DNA of 64,000 nt from Rebecca billardiae RCC1528 (Eukaryota > Haptophyta). The notes under the pieces were generated by a model, which saw only the letters and a list, made by a program, of their open reading frames with translations, was not told the origin of the DNA and made no database searches. The stretch lies in contig OZ251244.1 of assembly GCA_965240325.2 (NCBI GenBank), positions 62,001-126,000 of the forward strand, in the 5' to 3' direction. The position numbers were made by a program, and so were the translations under genes. Below are positions 10,462 to 20,104 of this stretch, in pieces. The stretch's first letter is position 1. Each line of letters opens with the position of its first letter.

Positions 10462-12764
10462 ATGGCGGACAACGCGGCGGCCTCGCTGGAGGACGTGCGC
10501 GTCGAGGGCGGCGAGGGCGGCGGCGGCGCTGGCGCGGGTGGCTCGGTGGCCAGCCCGCCGCGCGTTGTGATCACGCCACCCGCGGGCTCGACCCCGAGAG
10601 GGCCGCGCGTCGTCACGCCGCCCAGGCGCGCCGCACCGGGCGCGCCGCTCGCGCCGGCCGGCAACGCTGCGCCGCCGCCCGATGCGGAGAGCCGCGCGAA
10701 GCACAAGCGGCGGCTGCAGCTCGTGGTCGGGCTGATCCTGCTCCTGCTCCTCGGCGGCGGCATCTTTGTGTACTGGGTGAGCCAGCTCGGGCCCACCGCA
10801 GCCAACCGCACGGGCGAGGCTGGTCAGCCGCCCTCGAGCGGCAGCAAGGCCTCCGCCTCCTCCGAGGGCTCCGGCAGCTCGAGCGCGACGGGCGGCGGGG
10901 ACGACGAGGAGGACGAGGACGGCACGAGCACCATCGGCCTGCCCGACCTCCCCGACCTCCCCGACTGGTTCCCCGGCGGCGGCGACGGCCCGTCCCCCTC
11001 CCCCGCGCCCGTGCTGCCGTTCACGCCCCTGCGCCAGGCGGCAGAGGGCAGCGGCGTGCTCTTCGGCTCCATCCACAACGGCGTGCGGTGCGCGCGCGGA
11101 GAGGGCGCACGAGGGACGCGTCGGCGTCGCGCGCGCCGCGTGTCCACCCGCGCGCGCCCACCGTGTGCGCGCACCGGCTCATCCAGCCCCGCGCCTCCCC
11201 TGCGCGCGCCGGCGTGTGCGCCCGCGTGCGCTCCCCCTGGTTGCAACCCTCCTCCTCCTCCTCCTCCTCCTCCTCCTCCTCGTCGTCGTCGTCGTCGTCG
11301 TCCGCAGCGTGTGGGACACGGCCTCCGAGGCGGAGATCGCGCAGTACGAGCAGATGCTCACGGACAACTTCAACCTGATCACGCCGGAGAACGCGTGCAA
11401 GCCAGAGATCGTCTTCGCCGACGGCCCGGACTCGGCCGACTTCTCGCGCTGCGACCGGATCATCGCGTGGGCGGCCGCGCGCGGCATCAAGGTGCGCTTC
11501 CACGTGGGCGCGTGGGGCGACTGGAACCCGGACTGGATGAACGCGCTGCGGCCGGAGGAGAAGCGGCCGGCGTTCATCGCGTACATGAGCACGATGTTTG
11601 CGCACTTCCGCGGCATGGACGACGTGATCTACTTCGACGTGGTCAACGAGGCGGTGTGCGACAACAACCTGGGGCGGCGCACGTGCAACGACGACCCGTC
11701 CTACGGCCGGCCCGAGGACATGAACCTGCTGCGCGGAGGGGAGGGCGTCTCCACGTGGTACCCGGTGCGCGCACGCACGCGCGCAGCACGCGCGCGGGGG
11801 CGTGCGCGGCATGTGCGCACGCGCGCCCCCGCCCACCCCCTGCCCCCGCGCCCCCTCCCTCCCTCCTGCCGCACACGCAGGACATCCCGGACTACATGGA
11901 TCTCGCGTTCGAGATTGCGCGCAGCCAGCTGCCCAACGCCATGCTGCTGTACAACGACTACGGGCACGAGTCCACCGACGACCCGGCGGACCCGGGCAAG
12001 TTCCAGCGCGTCTTCGACTGGGTGCAGGCGGCGCGCGCGCGCGGCGTGCCCATCGACGGTGCGGCGCGCCCCGCATTGGCGCGCGCGCGCGCGCGCCCGC
12101 CTGCGGGCCGCAACCGCCAGCCGGCGCGCCTCGCCCTCCCGGCTCCTGCTGACCCACGGCCCCGCCGCCCCGCCGCCGCCCCGCAGGCATCGGCTTCCAG
12201 CTGCACGTCTCGACGTACCACGACGACGGCATCCCGGGCGGCATGTTCAGCGGCTGGGTCGAGGGCGTGCGCACCGCCATCCGCCGGTACGCCGCCATCG
12301 GCGTGGAGGTGCACATCACCGAGATCGACATCGGCTGCAACTTCATCACGGTGCCGTGCCTGCCCGACACGTCAGAGGCGGTGCCCGTGCCGGGCTTCCC
12401 CGACCTGTTCGGCATGAGCGACCAGGAGGCGAAGAAGGCGGTGCTGTACGCGAAGCTGCTCGACATCTGCCTCACCGAGCCGGGCTGCACAGCGTTCCAG
12501 CTGTGGGGCAGGTGCGCGCGCGCATGCGCGCGCGCGCGAGAGCGCGCCCGACTGCCCACCGCCCCGCGCGCGCACTCACGCGCGCAATCCCGGTGCTTCG
12601 CGCCGCACGCTCGCCGTGGCAGCACGGACAAGTACTCGTGGCGCACAGCAGGCGGGCTGAACGACCACGACGCGCACATCTTCGACAAGCAGTACCGGCC
12701 GAAGGCGTCCGCGTACGCGCTCGCCGCCACGTTTGCCGCGTACAAGGCGACGCTGCCGCCCTGA
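10462..12764 (+). CDS. GH10 endo-1,4-beta-xylanase, membrane-anchored (5 exons)
   Basis: Exons are 10462-11087, 11308-11764, 11881-12058, 12187-12511 and 12623-12764, giving 575 residues. All four introns are GT-AG with GTGCG starts. A basic segment (KHKRRLQ) precedes one hydrophobic helix (LVVGLILLLLLGGGIFVYW, about residues 93-112), then a Ser/Gly/Asp-rich stalk, so the enzyme should be a type II membrane protein with an outside catalytic domain. The GH10 barrel carries NFNLITPENACKP, the acid/base glutamate in DVVNEAV (about 320), and the nucleophile glutamate in VHITEIDIG (about 464), with FQLWG+STDKYSW rebuilt across the last intron. Family knowledge says it cleaves xylan or related beta-1,4-glycans; remodelling of the alga's own wall or mucilage is inference. 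Intron 1 contains a CTC/GTC triplet tract. Confidence 0.9.
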
Positions 12765-13478
12765 GCGGCGGGACACCGCTGGGGAGCACGTGCAAGCTGC
12801 TTTCAGCTTTACGACTGCGGGTGCGGTGCGCCGTCGTCAGTGAGTCGAGCGGGAGTGCGGGATGCCCGCCACCAAGCGCGCAGCTAGCGTGCGTGCATCG
12901 ATCATGCGCCGCATGATACCGCATGAGGCGCGCGCGCGATCATCGCGATCCGATCTGCGCATCATCAGCATGATATATATGCTGCTAATCATCTGATCAT
13001 CATCGTCATCGCGTCTATATCGTCGCCGTCTGGCAGTCATATCCGATCAGCGCGCGCGCGTCACACAGCCAGTGAGTAGTCACGACTACGAGTACGACTC
13101 GACTGACGACGAGACTCACGAGTGACTACGAGTACGACGCCGGGCGGCGGCCTGGTGACAGTCACTGACGACGGCAGCGGCGGCCTGAGCTGGCGACGAC
13201 GATCTATGCTGCTGCGCTATATATATATATATATACGACGACGTACTACTATACTGCTAGACTAGCGCTTGTTACAAACGTACTACATACTGCTGCTCGT
13301 CGGACACAGCGACAGCCAGCGTGACGAGCGTCGTCGGCGCCAGTTCGTTGTCAGCAGCACGCGCGCACGCAGTCACTGACGACGGCTGCTGCTGCTTAGC
13401 ACGCGCCGGCGCCCGGTCCTCCGGCCGCGGGCCCCAGCACGGCCCGCCCGGCGCTACCGGCCACAGGCACCACCTCCC
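12765..13478. other. convergent intergenic spacer
   Basis: This lies between two convergent genes and holds several ATCATC/GACGA microsatellites and a (TA)n run at 13218-13235. No gene is seen. Confidence 0.6.
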
Positions 13479-14864
13479 TCACACGCGCGCGGCGGCGGCG
13501 GCGCGCTGTCGCGGCTCGTCCGCGCCCGCCTCGCCTCGGCCGGCGCCGCTCGGCGCGGGCGGCGGCGCGCCGGCGGGCAGCGGCCTGGCGCTGAGCAGCA
13601 CGACGAGCTCCTCGTGGCTCAGCACCACCAGCGCGTCGAGCCGCTGCTCCTCCGGCACGGCGAACGTGGCGCCGTGCACGTCTGCTGGCTGGTGCAGCTC
13701 GCAGCGGAAGGAGGCCTGCGCCTGCGCCAGCGCGTCGCCGACCGTGGCGTGCGCGGGCGCGCGCCAGCGGAGGCGGCCGCGTCCGGGGACGGTGAAGACG
13801 ACGCTCACGTCCTGGGGCGGCTCCGCCGCCGCGCCGCCCGCGCGCCGCCCGCCCACGCGCGCGCCGGGCGCGTCGAGCACGCTGCGGCCGCCGCCCAGCT
13901 TGCCGGCGAGCGCGCCCGCGACGCTGCCGGTCACCGAGCCGGTGACACACGGGAGGTAGCCCTCGTCAGGGCCGCCTGCGCCCACCACGACGGACTTGGC
14001 GCGCTTGCCCATCGCCTTCGCCACCTCGCCCAGGCTCGGCCGGCGCGCGCCCTCCCCGGGTAGCTCGCCCGCCGTCAGCTGCCTCGACAGCCGCCGCCTG
14101 TCCCTCAGCGCCTGGATCTCAGACTCGGAGAAGCGGCCGAGCTGCAGCTCACGCCGGGGCAGGGCGAACGCGCGCCCGATGAACCGGATGTCGCGCGTGA
14201 GCTCGTACATGGCGAGGAGCACGAGCACGGCCAGCCCCAGCGCCGCGCCCCAGAAGTCCGCCTGCAGCGCCACCCACAGCACCGACGCGAGCAGCAGCAG
14301 CCGCAGCCCGCCGATGAACCCCTCCCACGCGCCCTTGAACGACACCTGCGCACAGACCGGCACGCACGGGCGCGCACAGCGGGGCGCGCACAGGGGGCAG
14401 AGGGGGCGTGGGCCCGTGCCTCGCGCCCCGCGCGCGCACGGGCGGAAGGGGCCCACGCGCCACCACCTCCGCGTGCGCGCGCCTCGGCTCGGCTGCGCGG
14501 CGCGGTGCGGCGCGGTGCGCACCTCCATCATCTGCACGGCGCGGTGCATCGCCTCCGGCCCGGAGCCGCGCAGCGCGAGCGCGCGGCCCATCAGCGCGAC
14601 GAGCGTGGCGCGCGTGGTGGCGAAGATCTCGGCGAGCATCGCGCCCGCGATCAGCCCAAAGTACAGCGCCTCGAGCGCCCAGTGCGTCCCCTCCGGGATG
14701 GCCACCTGGTTGGTCGTGCCGACGTACGCAAAGCCTGCGAGCAGCGACGCCGGGCCGGCGAGCGTGAAGAGGCAGTTGGAGAAGTGGTCGAGCTCCTTCT
14801 GGCGCAGGGCGAGCAGGTCCACCTCCAGCTGCCGCTGCAGCATCACCTTGTCCGCGTGCAGCAT
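13479..14864 (-). CDS. four-helix membrane protein (possibly Orai-like channel fold)
   Basis: Exons are 14864-14523 and 14345-13479 (intron 177 bp, GTGCGC...GCGCAG), giving 402 residues. An N-terminal helix (QRQLEVDLLALRQKELDHFSN) leads into four hydrophobic segments: NCLFTLAGPASLLAGFAYVG, ALEALYFGLIAGAMLAEIFA, LRLLLLASVLWVALQADFWG and AALGLAVLVLLAMYELTRDI. A cytosolic-looking tail follows, with a glycine-rich GSVTGSVAGALAGKLGGG stretch and a last ~80 residues that could form a beta-grasp domain (DVSVVFTVPGRGRLRW). The topology of a cytosolic helix plus four membrane helices recalls Orai-type calcium channels, but I cannot show homology. Upstream to 15025 lies a coding-like stretch in another frame (GSLGTKLKVRALVRTESAEE) that may be an extra 5' exon. 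Confidence 0.72.
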   Translation of the reverse strand: MLHADKVMLQRQLEVDLLALRQKELDHFSNCLFTLAGPASLLAGFAYVGTTNQVAIPEGTHWALEALYFGLIAGAMLAEIFATTRATLVALMGRALALRGSGPEAMHRAVQMMEVRTAPHRAAQPSRGARTRRWWRVGPFRPCARGARGTGPRPLCPLCAPRCARPCVPVCAQVSFKGAWEGFIGGLRLLLLASVLWVALQADFWGAALGLAVLVLLAMYELTRDIRFIGRAFALPRRELQLGRFSESEIQALRDRRRLSRQLTAGELPGEGARRPSLGEVAKAMGKRAKSVVVGAGGPDEGYLPCVTGSVTGSVAGALAGKLGGGRSVLDAPGARVGGRRAGGAAAEPPQDVSVVFTVPGRGRLRWRAPAHATVGDALAQAQASFRCELHQPADVHGATFAVPEEQRLDALVVLSHEELVVLLSARPLPAGAPPPAPSGAGRGEAGADEPRQRAAAAARV

Positions 14865-15052
14865 CGCCGCCGAGCCGAGCGCGGGCCGCGAGCAAGGGAG
14901 GGCAAGGGGGCCGCTCTGGCCGTCAGGAGGAAGCCATCCTTGAGCTCGACGGCGGTCTCGATTTCCTCAGCGGATTCGGTCCGGACCAAGGCCCGGACTT
15001 TCAACTTGGTGCCGAGGCTGCCCAAACCCGATCGTCGATCGATGGCGGCGCG

Positions 15053-15724
15053 ATGATGTGCTGCAGCAGCGCGTGCGTGTACGTCACGCTCGGCCTCGTG
15101 TCGGTGTGGTGGTTCTGGGCGTGGCTCCCCGAGCTGCCCGCGCTCGAGCTAGGCGCGTTCGAGCTGCCCTCGCCGGAGCTCTCGCCCGCGTGGACGCGCT
15201 GGGGTACGCGCATCGGCGCGTTTGCCGCCGCGACGCTCGCGCTGCAGGCGTGCGCGCGCGCCGCGCCGGCGCGCGCCGAGCGCGCGGCGCGAGCGCCGCC
15301 CATGCCGGTCGAGCGCGGGGCGCCGCCCGACGCGCAGCCGCACGCCGAGCCGCCGCCGGGCGCCGCGCTCGCCGCGCTCGGCGCCGCGCGCGGCGTGCCC
15401 TTCCGGCAGTGGCTGAAGCTGCTGCTGTGCGTCGCGCTGGACGCGTGCGGCGACCTCAGCTACCTGCTGCCCGGACTCGGCGAGCTCGGCGACCTGGCGT
15501 GGGCGCCGACGAGCGCGGCGCTACTGCGCGAGCTCTTCGGCTCGAACGCCATCGCGAGCATCGACTTCGTCAAGGAGGCGCTCCCCTTCTCCGACGTGCT
15601 GCCGGTGGCGACGTGCGCGTGGGCGCTGCAGACGTTTGCGCCCGGGAGCTGGGTGGCGTGGGCGCTCGGCGTGCAGCCGCACGCGGCGGCGGCGGCCGAG
15701 GGCGCGAGCGCGCGGTGGCGGTAG
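15053..15724 (+). CDS. conserved membrane protein of unknown function
   Basis: This is an intronless frame of 223 residues. The N-terminal hydrophobic segment (VYVTLGLVSVWWFWAWLPELPA) could be a signal anchor. A Pro/Ala-rich linker precedes a compact C-terminal domain with LLLCVALDACGDLSYLLPGLGELGDLAWAP, then ALLRELFGSNAIASIDFVKEALPFSDVLP and TCAWALQTFAPGSW. The pattern of Gly/Pro-broken hydrophobic helices looks conserved, but no named family is recognised. The start lies 188 bp from the divergent four-helix gene. Confidence 0.7.
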   Translation: MMCCSSACVYVTLGLVSVWWFWAWLPELPALELGAFELPSPELSPAWTRWGTRIGAFAAATLALQACARAAPARAERAARAPPMPVERGAPPDAQPHAEPPPGAALAALGAARGVPFRQWLKLLLCVALDACGDLSYLLPGLGELGDLAWAPTSAALLRELFGSNAIASIDFVKEALPFSDVLPVATCAWALQTFAPGSWVAWALGVQPHAAAAAEGASARWR

Positions 15725-16080
15725 GCGGGGTCGCCCCTGCCGCGGCGCAGGTGCCGCCCCTGGCGCGCGGCACTCACGGAATGGTCAGCGCGAGAGGCGC
15801 CGCCCCTGACACGCAGCACTCACGAGCTCGCGAGTACATTTTTTTAGAAAAGAAAAGCCGTGAATCGATGACGATGATTTCTCCGGCTCTTCTTTCTCAT
15901 TGTCAGCGACCAATTAGCGCACTCAAGACGCAGAAAGTTCACGGAATGGGTTTCGGCGCATGGGCGGACTTGGGTCCGTCCGGCCACCTCATTGGCTGAA
16001 GTGACCGCCCGAGCGTCTTTTCAAGCGGAAAAGGAGCCAAGCAGCGATCGACGCCCAGCCGTCACCACCCGCGCTATACC
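15725..16080. other. intergenic with a hairpin-like AT stretch
   Basis: Near 15840-15900, GAAAAGAAAAGCC and GGCTCTTCTTTCTC are imperfect inverted copies that could form a hairpin after the upstream gene's stop. No gene is seen. Confidence 0.45.
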
Positions 16081-17233
16081 ATGGCCGGCGCGCTCCTCGC
16101 GCGCGCCGGGCACGCGATGCACTACGCATTCCACGACGACGCGCGGCCGACGCAGCACCCGCGCATGCCGCACTTCGACGCCGTCCTGATGGGCTTCGCC
16201 GAGCACCCGGCCGACATCGAGCCGGGGGCGGACGAGGCGGAGGCGTCCAACTTGCTCTCGAGCTCGAAGCGCTCGGACAAGTCCTTCTACAACGGCGACC
16301 ACTACATCGGCGAGACGCAGGGCGGGAGGCGCTCGGGCCACGGCGCCTACTACTACCAGTCCGGCGACAAGTACGTCGGGCAGTGGGAGCGCGGCATGCA
16401 GAACGGCTCGGGCGTGTACACGTACGCAAACGGAGACCGGTACAACGGCGCGTGGAAGGAGGGCAAGCACCACGGCAAGGGCACGTACTACTTCAAGAGC
16501 GGCAAGATGTTCGTGGGCGAGTACAAGGAGGGGATGCCGCATGGTGCGCGCGCGAGCCGCGCCCGCGCCCGACCCGACGGCACCCGGCGGCACTCCTGAC
16601 GCGCCGACACGTCGGCGCGCTCGGCGTGCGCGCGCGCGCGGGCTGTGCGGTGCCGTGCAGGCTTTGGCGTGTTCCACTACCCCAACGGGGAGCGGCTGGA
16701 GGGCGAGTGGCGCGGCGACGCCTTCCCCGAGGTGGGCATCTACGTGTACGCCAACGGCGACTCGTACGGCGGCGGCTGGCTGCGCGGCAAGAAGCACGGC
16801 TTCGGCTCGTACCACTTCGCCTCCGGTGCGCACGCAGCCTGGCGCGCGCGCCCGCGCGCGCGCGCGTGCGGCCGGGCTGCGGCGGGCCGCGGGCGTGCGT
16901 GGCTGAGCGCGCGTGCCCCCGCGCGCCGCGCGGCGCCGTGCGGTGCCCTGTGCAGGCGCGCGCTACCAGGGCGGGTACGAGCACGGCCAGCCGCACGGCC
17001 AGGCCGTGTACGTGAGCGCGGAGGGAGAAGCGTTCGCCGAGCAGTGGGAGAAGGGGCAGCGGCTGAGCCGGAAGCCGATCGGCGACCTGAGCGACGCGAT
17101 GCACCCGCACCCGGTGCTGCACGCGCCGCACCCGGCCAAGGCCGGGCTCGCCAACGCGGACAGCGCAGCAGGCGACACGGCGCGCGCCGTCCACCAGCCG
17201 CTCGTGGCGGCAGCGGGCGCCGCCGGGAGCTAG
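16081..17233 (+). CDS. MORN-repeat protein (3 exons)
   Basis: Exons are 16081-16543, 16661-16825 and 16956-17233, giving 301 residues. Both introns are GT-AG with GTGCG donors, and the joins fall inside repeats without breaking them (MPHG+FGVFHY, FASG+ARYQGGY). Seven or so MORN units run from about residue 73 to 225, for example YYYQSGDKYVGQWERGMQNG, GVYTYANGDRYNGAWKEGKH and GTYYFKSGKMFVGEYKEG. MORN arrays act as membrane- or scaffold-binding beta-meander modules in flagellar, cytoskeletal and junctional proteins. There is no kinase or other catalytic domain attached, so a scaffold role is likely. The tail is low-complexity. Confidence 0.88.
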
Positions 17234-18268
17234 GGGCGAGGGGGGCGCAGTGCAGTGTGCACGCCGACGGCGTGACGTCGTCTGCCGCGGGCGCAGGGCC
17301 CGAACCGACCGCCACGCGGAGCGGTCGAGCGCCGACTTGAACGTGTGCGGGCTGAGCGGGGCGACCGCGCCCGTGCGGCGCGGCCACGCGTCAGTGGACG
17401 CCGGCCACCCGCAGCCGCCCATTGTATCTGCAGCGCGCTGCTGCAGTGCCCACAGCAGCGGCAGCGCCGAGCCCGCGCCCGGCGTTCCTATTCCTATGAT
17501 GATATCCGGCCTAATCGGCGGTGGTAATCATATACTCACATCCGCTACTGGCTAGCTGACTGAGTAGTAGACCGGACTGACGAGTCACGCGGAGTACTGA
17601 CCCGTCGGAAAACAGTCGGATCCGCCCCGCGGCGACGGTGCCGTCTGCCGATCCGGGCCCTGGCCGCCCGGGGCCCCGGCCGCCCCGGGAGCGGCGCGGA
17701 TTAGACGGGGACTCGGTCCGCGGAGTATAACGGTACCAGTCGGAGTCCGAGGCCGAGGGCCACTACTCACAGTCACACTAGCTGACAATGAGTCACTACT
17801 CTCACGCGGTACGGCTCGGAGCTGTGAGCATTGTGGCCGACGCGCATGCACTACGGCGGCACTCCGCGACAGTGATGCGGCGGGCAGCCCGTGACAGCTG
17901 ACTCACGGAGGCCGTCGGATCGGCGGTCACAGCCGGCCCAGCAGCGGCGGCAGTACCGTGAGTTCGGCCGTAGCGGCCTCGGAACTGATCGTTCGCGGAG
18001 TGACCGCGCCGCGATTGCGGTGCCCGCCGCGGTGGCCCGAGACGCGTGGGATCGTCTCTGAATATATATATATATAGTCTGAATTGCACCGCCCGCCGTT
18101 ATAGTTTGACTACTTTGTCTTTGCCATGGGCATGGCGACGACGTCGCCTGCAGCCGCCTTCGGATCAGGGCTCTGGCTTCGGTTGACCCCTGCCAGAGAC
18201 GGGCACTGTGAGCTCCTTCATGAAGTCACTCGTGAAAACTGCACAGGAGGACCTCAATGGATGCCTAG
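17234..18268. other. intergenic, no gene seen
   Basis: AT/GC-mixed spacer without motifs. A (TA)n run lies at 18062-18075. Short open frames show no conserved features. Confidence 0.5.
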
Positions 18269-19639
18269 CGTCTTAACCCCTATTGTGGAACGGACCCCTA
18301 TTGTGGAACGGCGCCAGTTTTTCCTATGTAGAGCTCGGATGTCGCGGAGGCGATGAGATCGGCGGCTACCGCCGTGTGCGCCTGGCCAAGGCGCGTCCAA
18401 CGAGCCCAAGAACGTCGCCATAGCCCCACCCCAGCGCCGTCCGCTGCCGATCGTTTGCTGGAGTCAGAGCTGAGAATCTGGTGTGAAAAAATGGTTTTCG
18501 GCTCCTGTAGGCCGAAGCTTCGGCCGGGAGGGCGCGCACGGTATTTTTGGGAGCTCCCCGAAAGCAGCCCGGGCAGGGAATCAAGCCGGCTTGCCGCTGC
18601 CGCACTCGTGGATGGAGCGCGAGTGACACGAATTGGGTCAGGTCAGCATGGCTGATTCCTGGGTTGGAGGGTCGAGGACGCCCCGCCGCGGCGGGGGGCG
18701 GTGCGGCGGCGCGAGCTGACTGGTGGCGATGATGAACGCGTAGCCGAAGGTGCCGGACCGTCAGGCGACGCCCAACCCCGCAAAGCAGCTGCATCGCCTG
18801 CCGACCGCGCGAGAGCCGCGCCGCGCGAAGCGGCTGGGCGCGAGTGGACTACGACCCGCCGGATGCAGCCATCAGGGACTGTGTGTAGAGCGGGGAGCTG
18901 GCGTGAGGGCACAGCTGTCGCCGACTTCGGCTCATATGCCGTGACAACGGGCCACGCTCTGTCGGATGGTGAAGGACCCGACCAGCCCGTCGAGGCCGCT
19001 GGGGCTGAAGCCGCGGCTGAGCGGCTGTGACGGTCGAGCAGATGCACACCAACTGGGTCGCGGAGATAGCGCTACTCGGCTTCGCGCCGACCACGCGGCA
19101 GGTCTGCATCGATGCGGCGCTTCTCTTCCTGCGTAGCGGCGCGCCCTTCTCGACGCTCTCCAGCATGCCCTGGAAGCGGTGGTGTCGGCGGCGGCTCAGG
19201 CGCCACGCGAAGGCGAGCGAGCGTCGATGACGGACACGCTCGTCGACCGCATCACTCATCGTGGAGAGGGTTCGCGCGGGCAAGACGTGCCCCCCGGCGG
19301 CTGCGGGGTCGAGGGCGGGTGCCCACACCACCAGCACGCCGGCGAGAGCCAGTGGGCCGACTGCGAACGCTCAGGAGCCAGCAGTGGCACCGTCCTGAGC
19401 GAGGAACCAAAATCGTTCCACAATAGGGGTCAGTCGACCGGCGTCGACGCACCTCGCGGGCGCGCGCGCGCGCGCGCGCGCGCGCGGGCTAGTTCCGAGC
19501 TCCGCACCCTCAGCGGTGTATGGTCCCTTCGGTAGGACCCATGGCCAGTACCTGACACCTTAAGATCGCTCGCCGAGCCGCACTACCTCGCCCTAGGGGC
19601 GGAAAACCCGAAAATCGTTCCACAATAGGGGTTAAGACG
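18269..19639. mobile_element. 1.37-kb element with 24-bp perfect inverted ends
   Basis: The left end 18269-18292 (CGTCTTAACCCCTATTGTGG...) is the exact reverse complement of 19616-19639. A second copy of the inner motif CCCCTATTGTGGAACG follows on the left (18295-18310), and a second inverted copy lies at 19415-19430, so subterminal repeats occur at both sides. The element is flanked by TAG on the left and T-TAG on the right, a possible short target duplication. The inside has a (CG)n run at 19458-19488 but no recognisable transposase. It is probably a non-autonomous DNA transposon. Confidence 0.65.
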
Positions 19640-19689
19640 TTAGATGAGATGACTTCAGAGCGATATTGGGCCAACAAGCACTTCCTCTA

Positions 19690-19838
19690 TAGTTCAGACT
19701 CTATATTGTTACTATGTATTTACCCATTTCAGACTCTGGTCAGAACACGGTCCGGGAGCGATCCGGATGCACCCGTAGCTATTGGAAATATGTCACCGGA
19801 CTGGGTAAATAGCTATATGAAAAATAGAGTCTGAAGTA
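19690..19838. mobile_element. 149-bp MITE with TA ends
   Basis: The left end TAGTTCAGACTCTAT (19690-19704) is matched by the inverted right end ATAGAGTCTGAAGTA (19824-19838), one mismatch inside the TA. Inner parts (TATTTACCCA) also pair. The size, TA boundaries and AT-rich interior fit a Tc1/mariner-like MITE. No coding capacity. Confidence 0.65.
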
Positions 19839-20104
19839 GTCACAAACTGAGTTTCAGACCCTGGGCACTTATTATTGGCCATCCATATAGTAACCCTACT
19901 TGGAGCCCTGTGGGACACTTCGGGCGTTCATTCGGCCGCAGGAATGCGAAGATCATTTTCGGTACGCCCGGTTTCTATGACCGGACTGGCAGGGGTCAAC
20001 CGGAGCCAGAGCCTCAGAGCAATGAGCTCGTTGCGGACGCGCCCTCGGGTGCGGCGTCGGCGCTAGCCGCCGATCTCATCGCCTCCGCGTCCTCCGAGAC
20101 AGCC

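Noticed and set aside
18126-18356. Small plus-strand gene of 76 codons
   Set aside because: It runs into the inverted-repeat end of the 18269-19639 element and has no conserved features.
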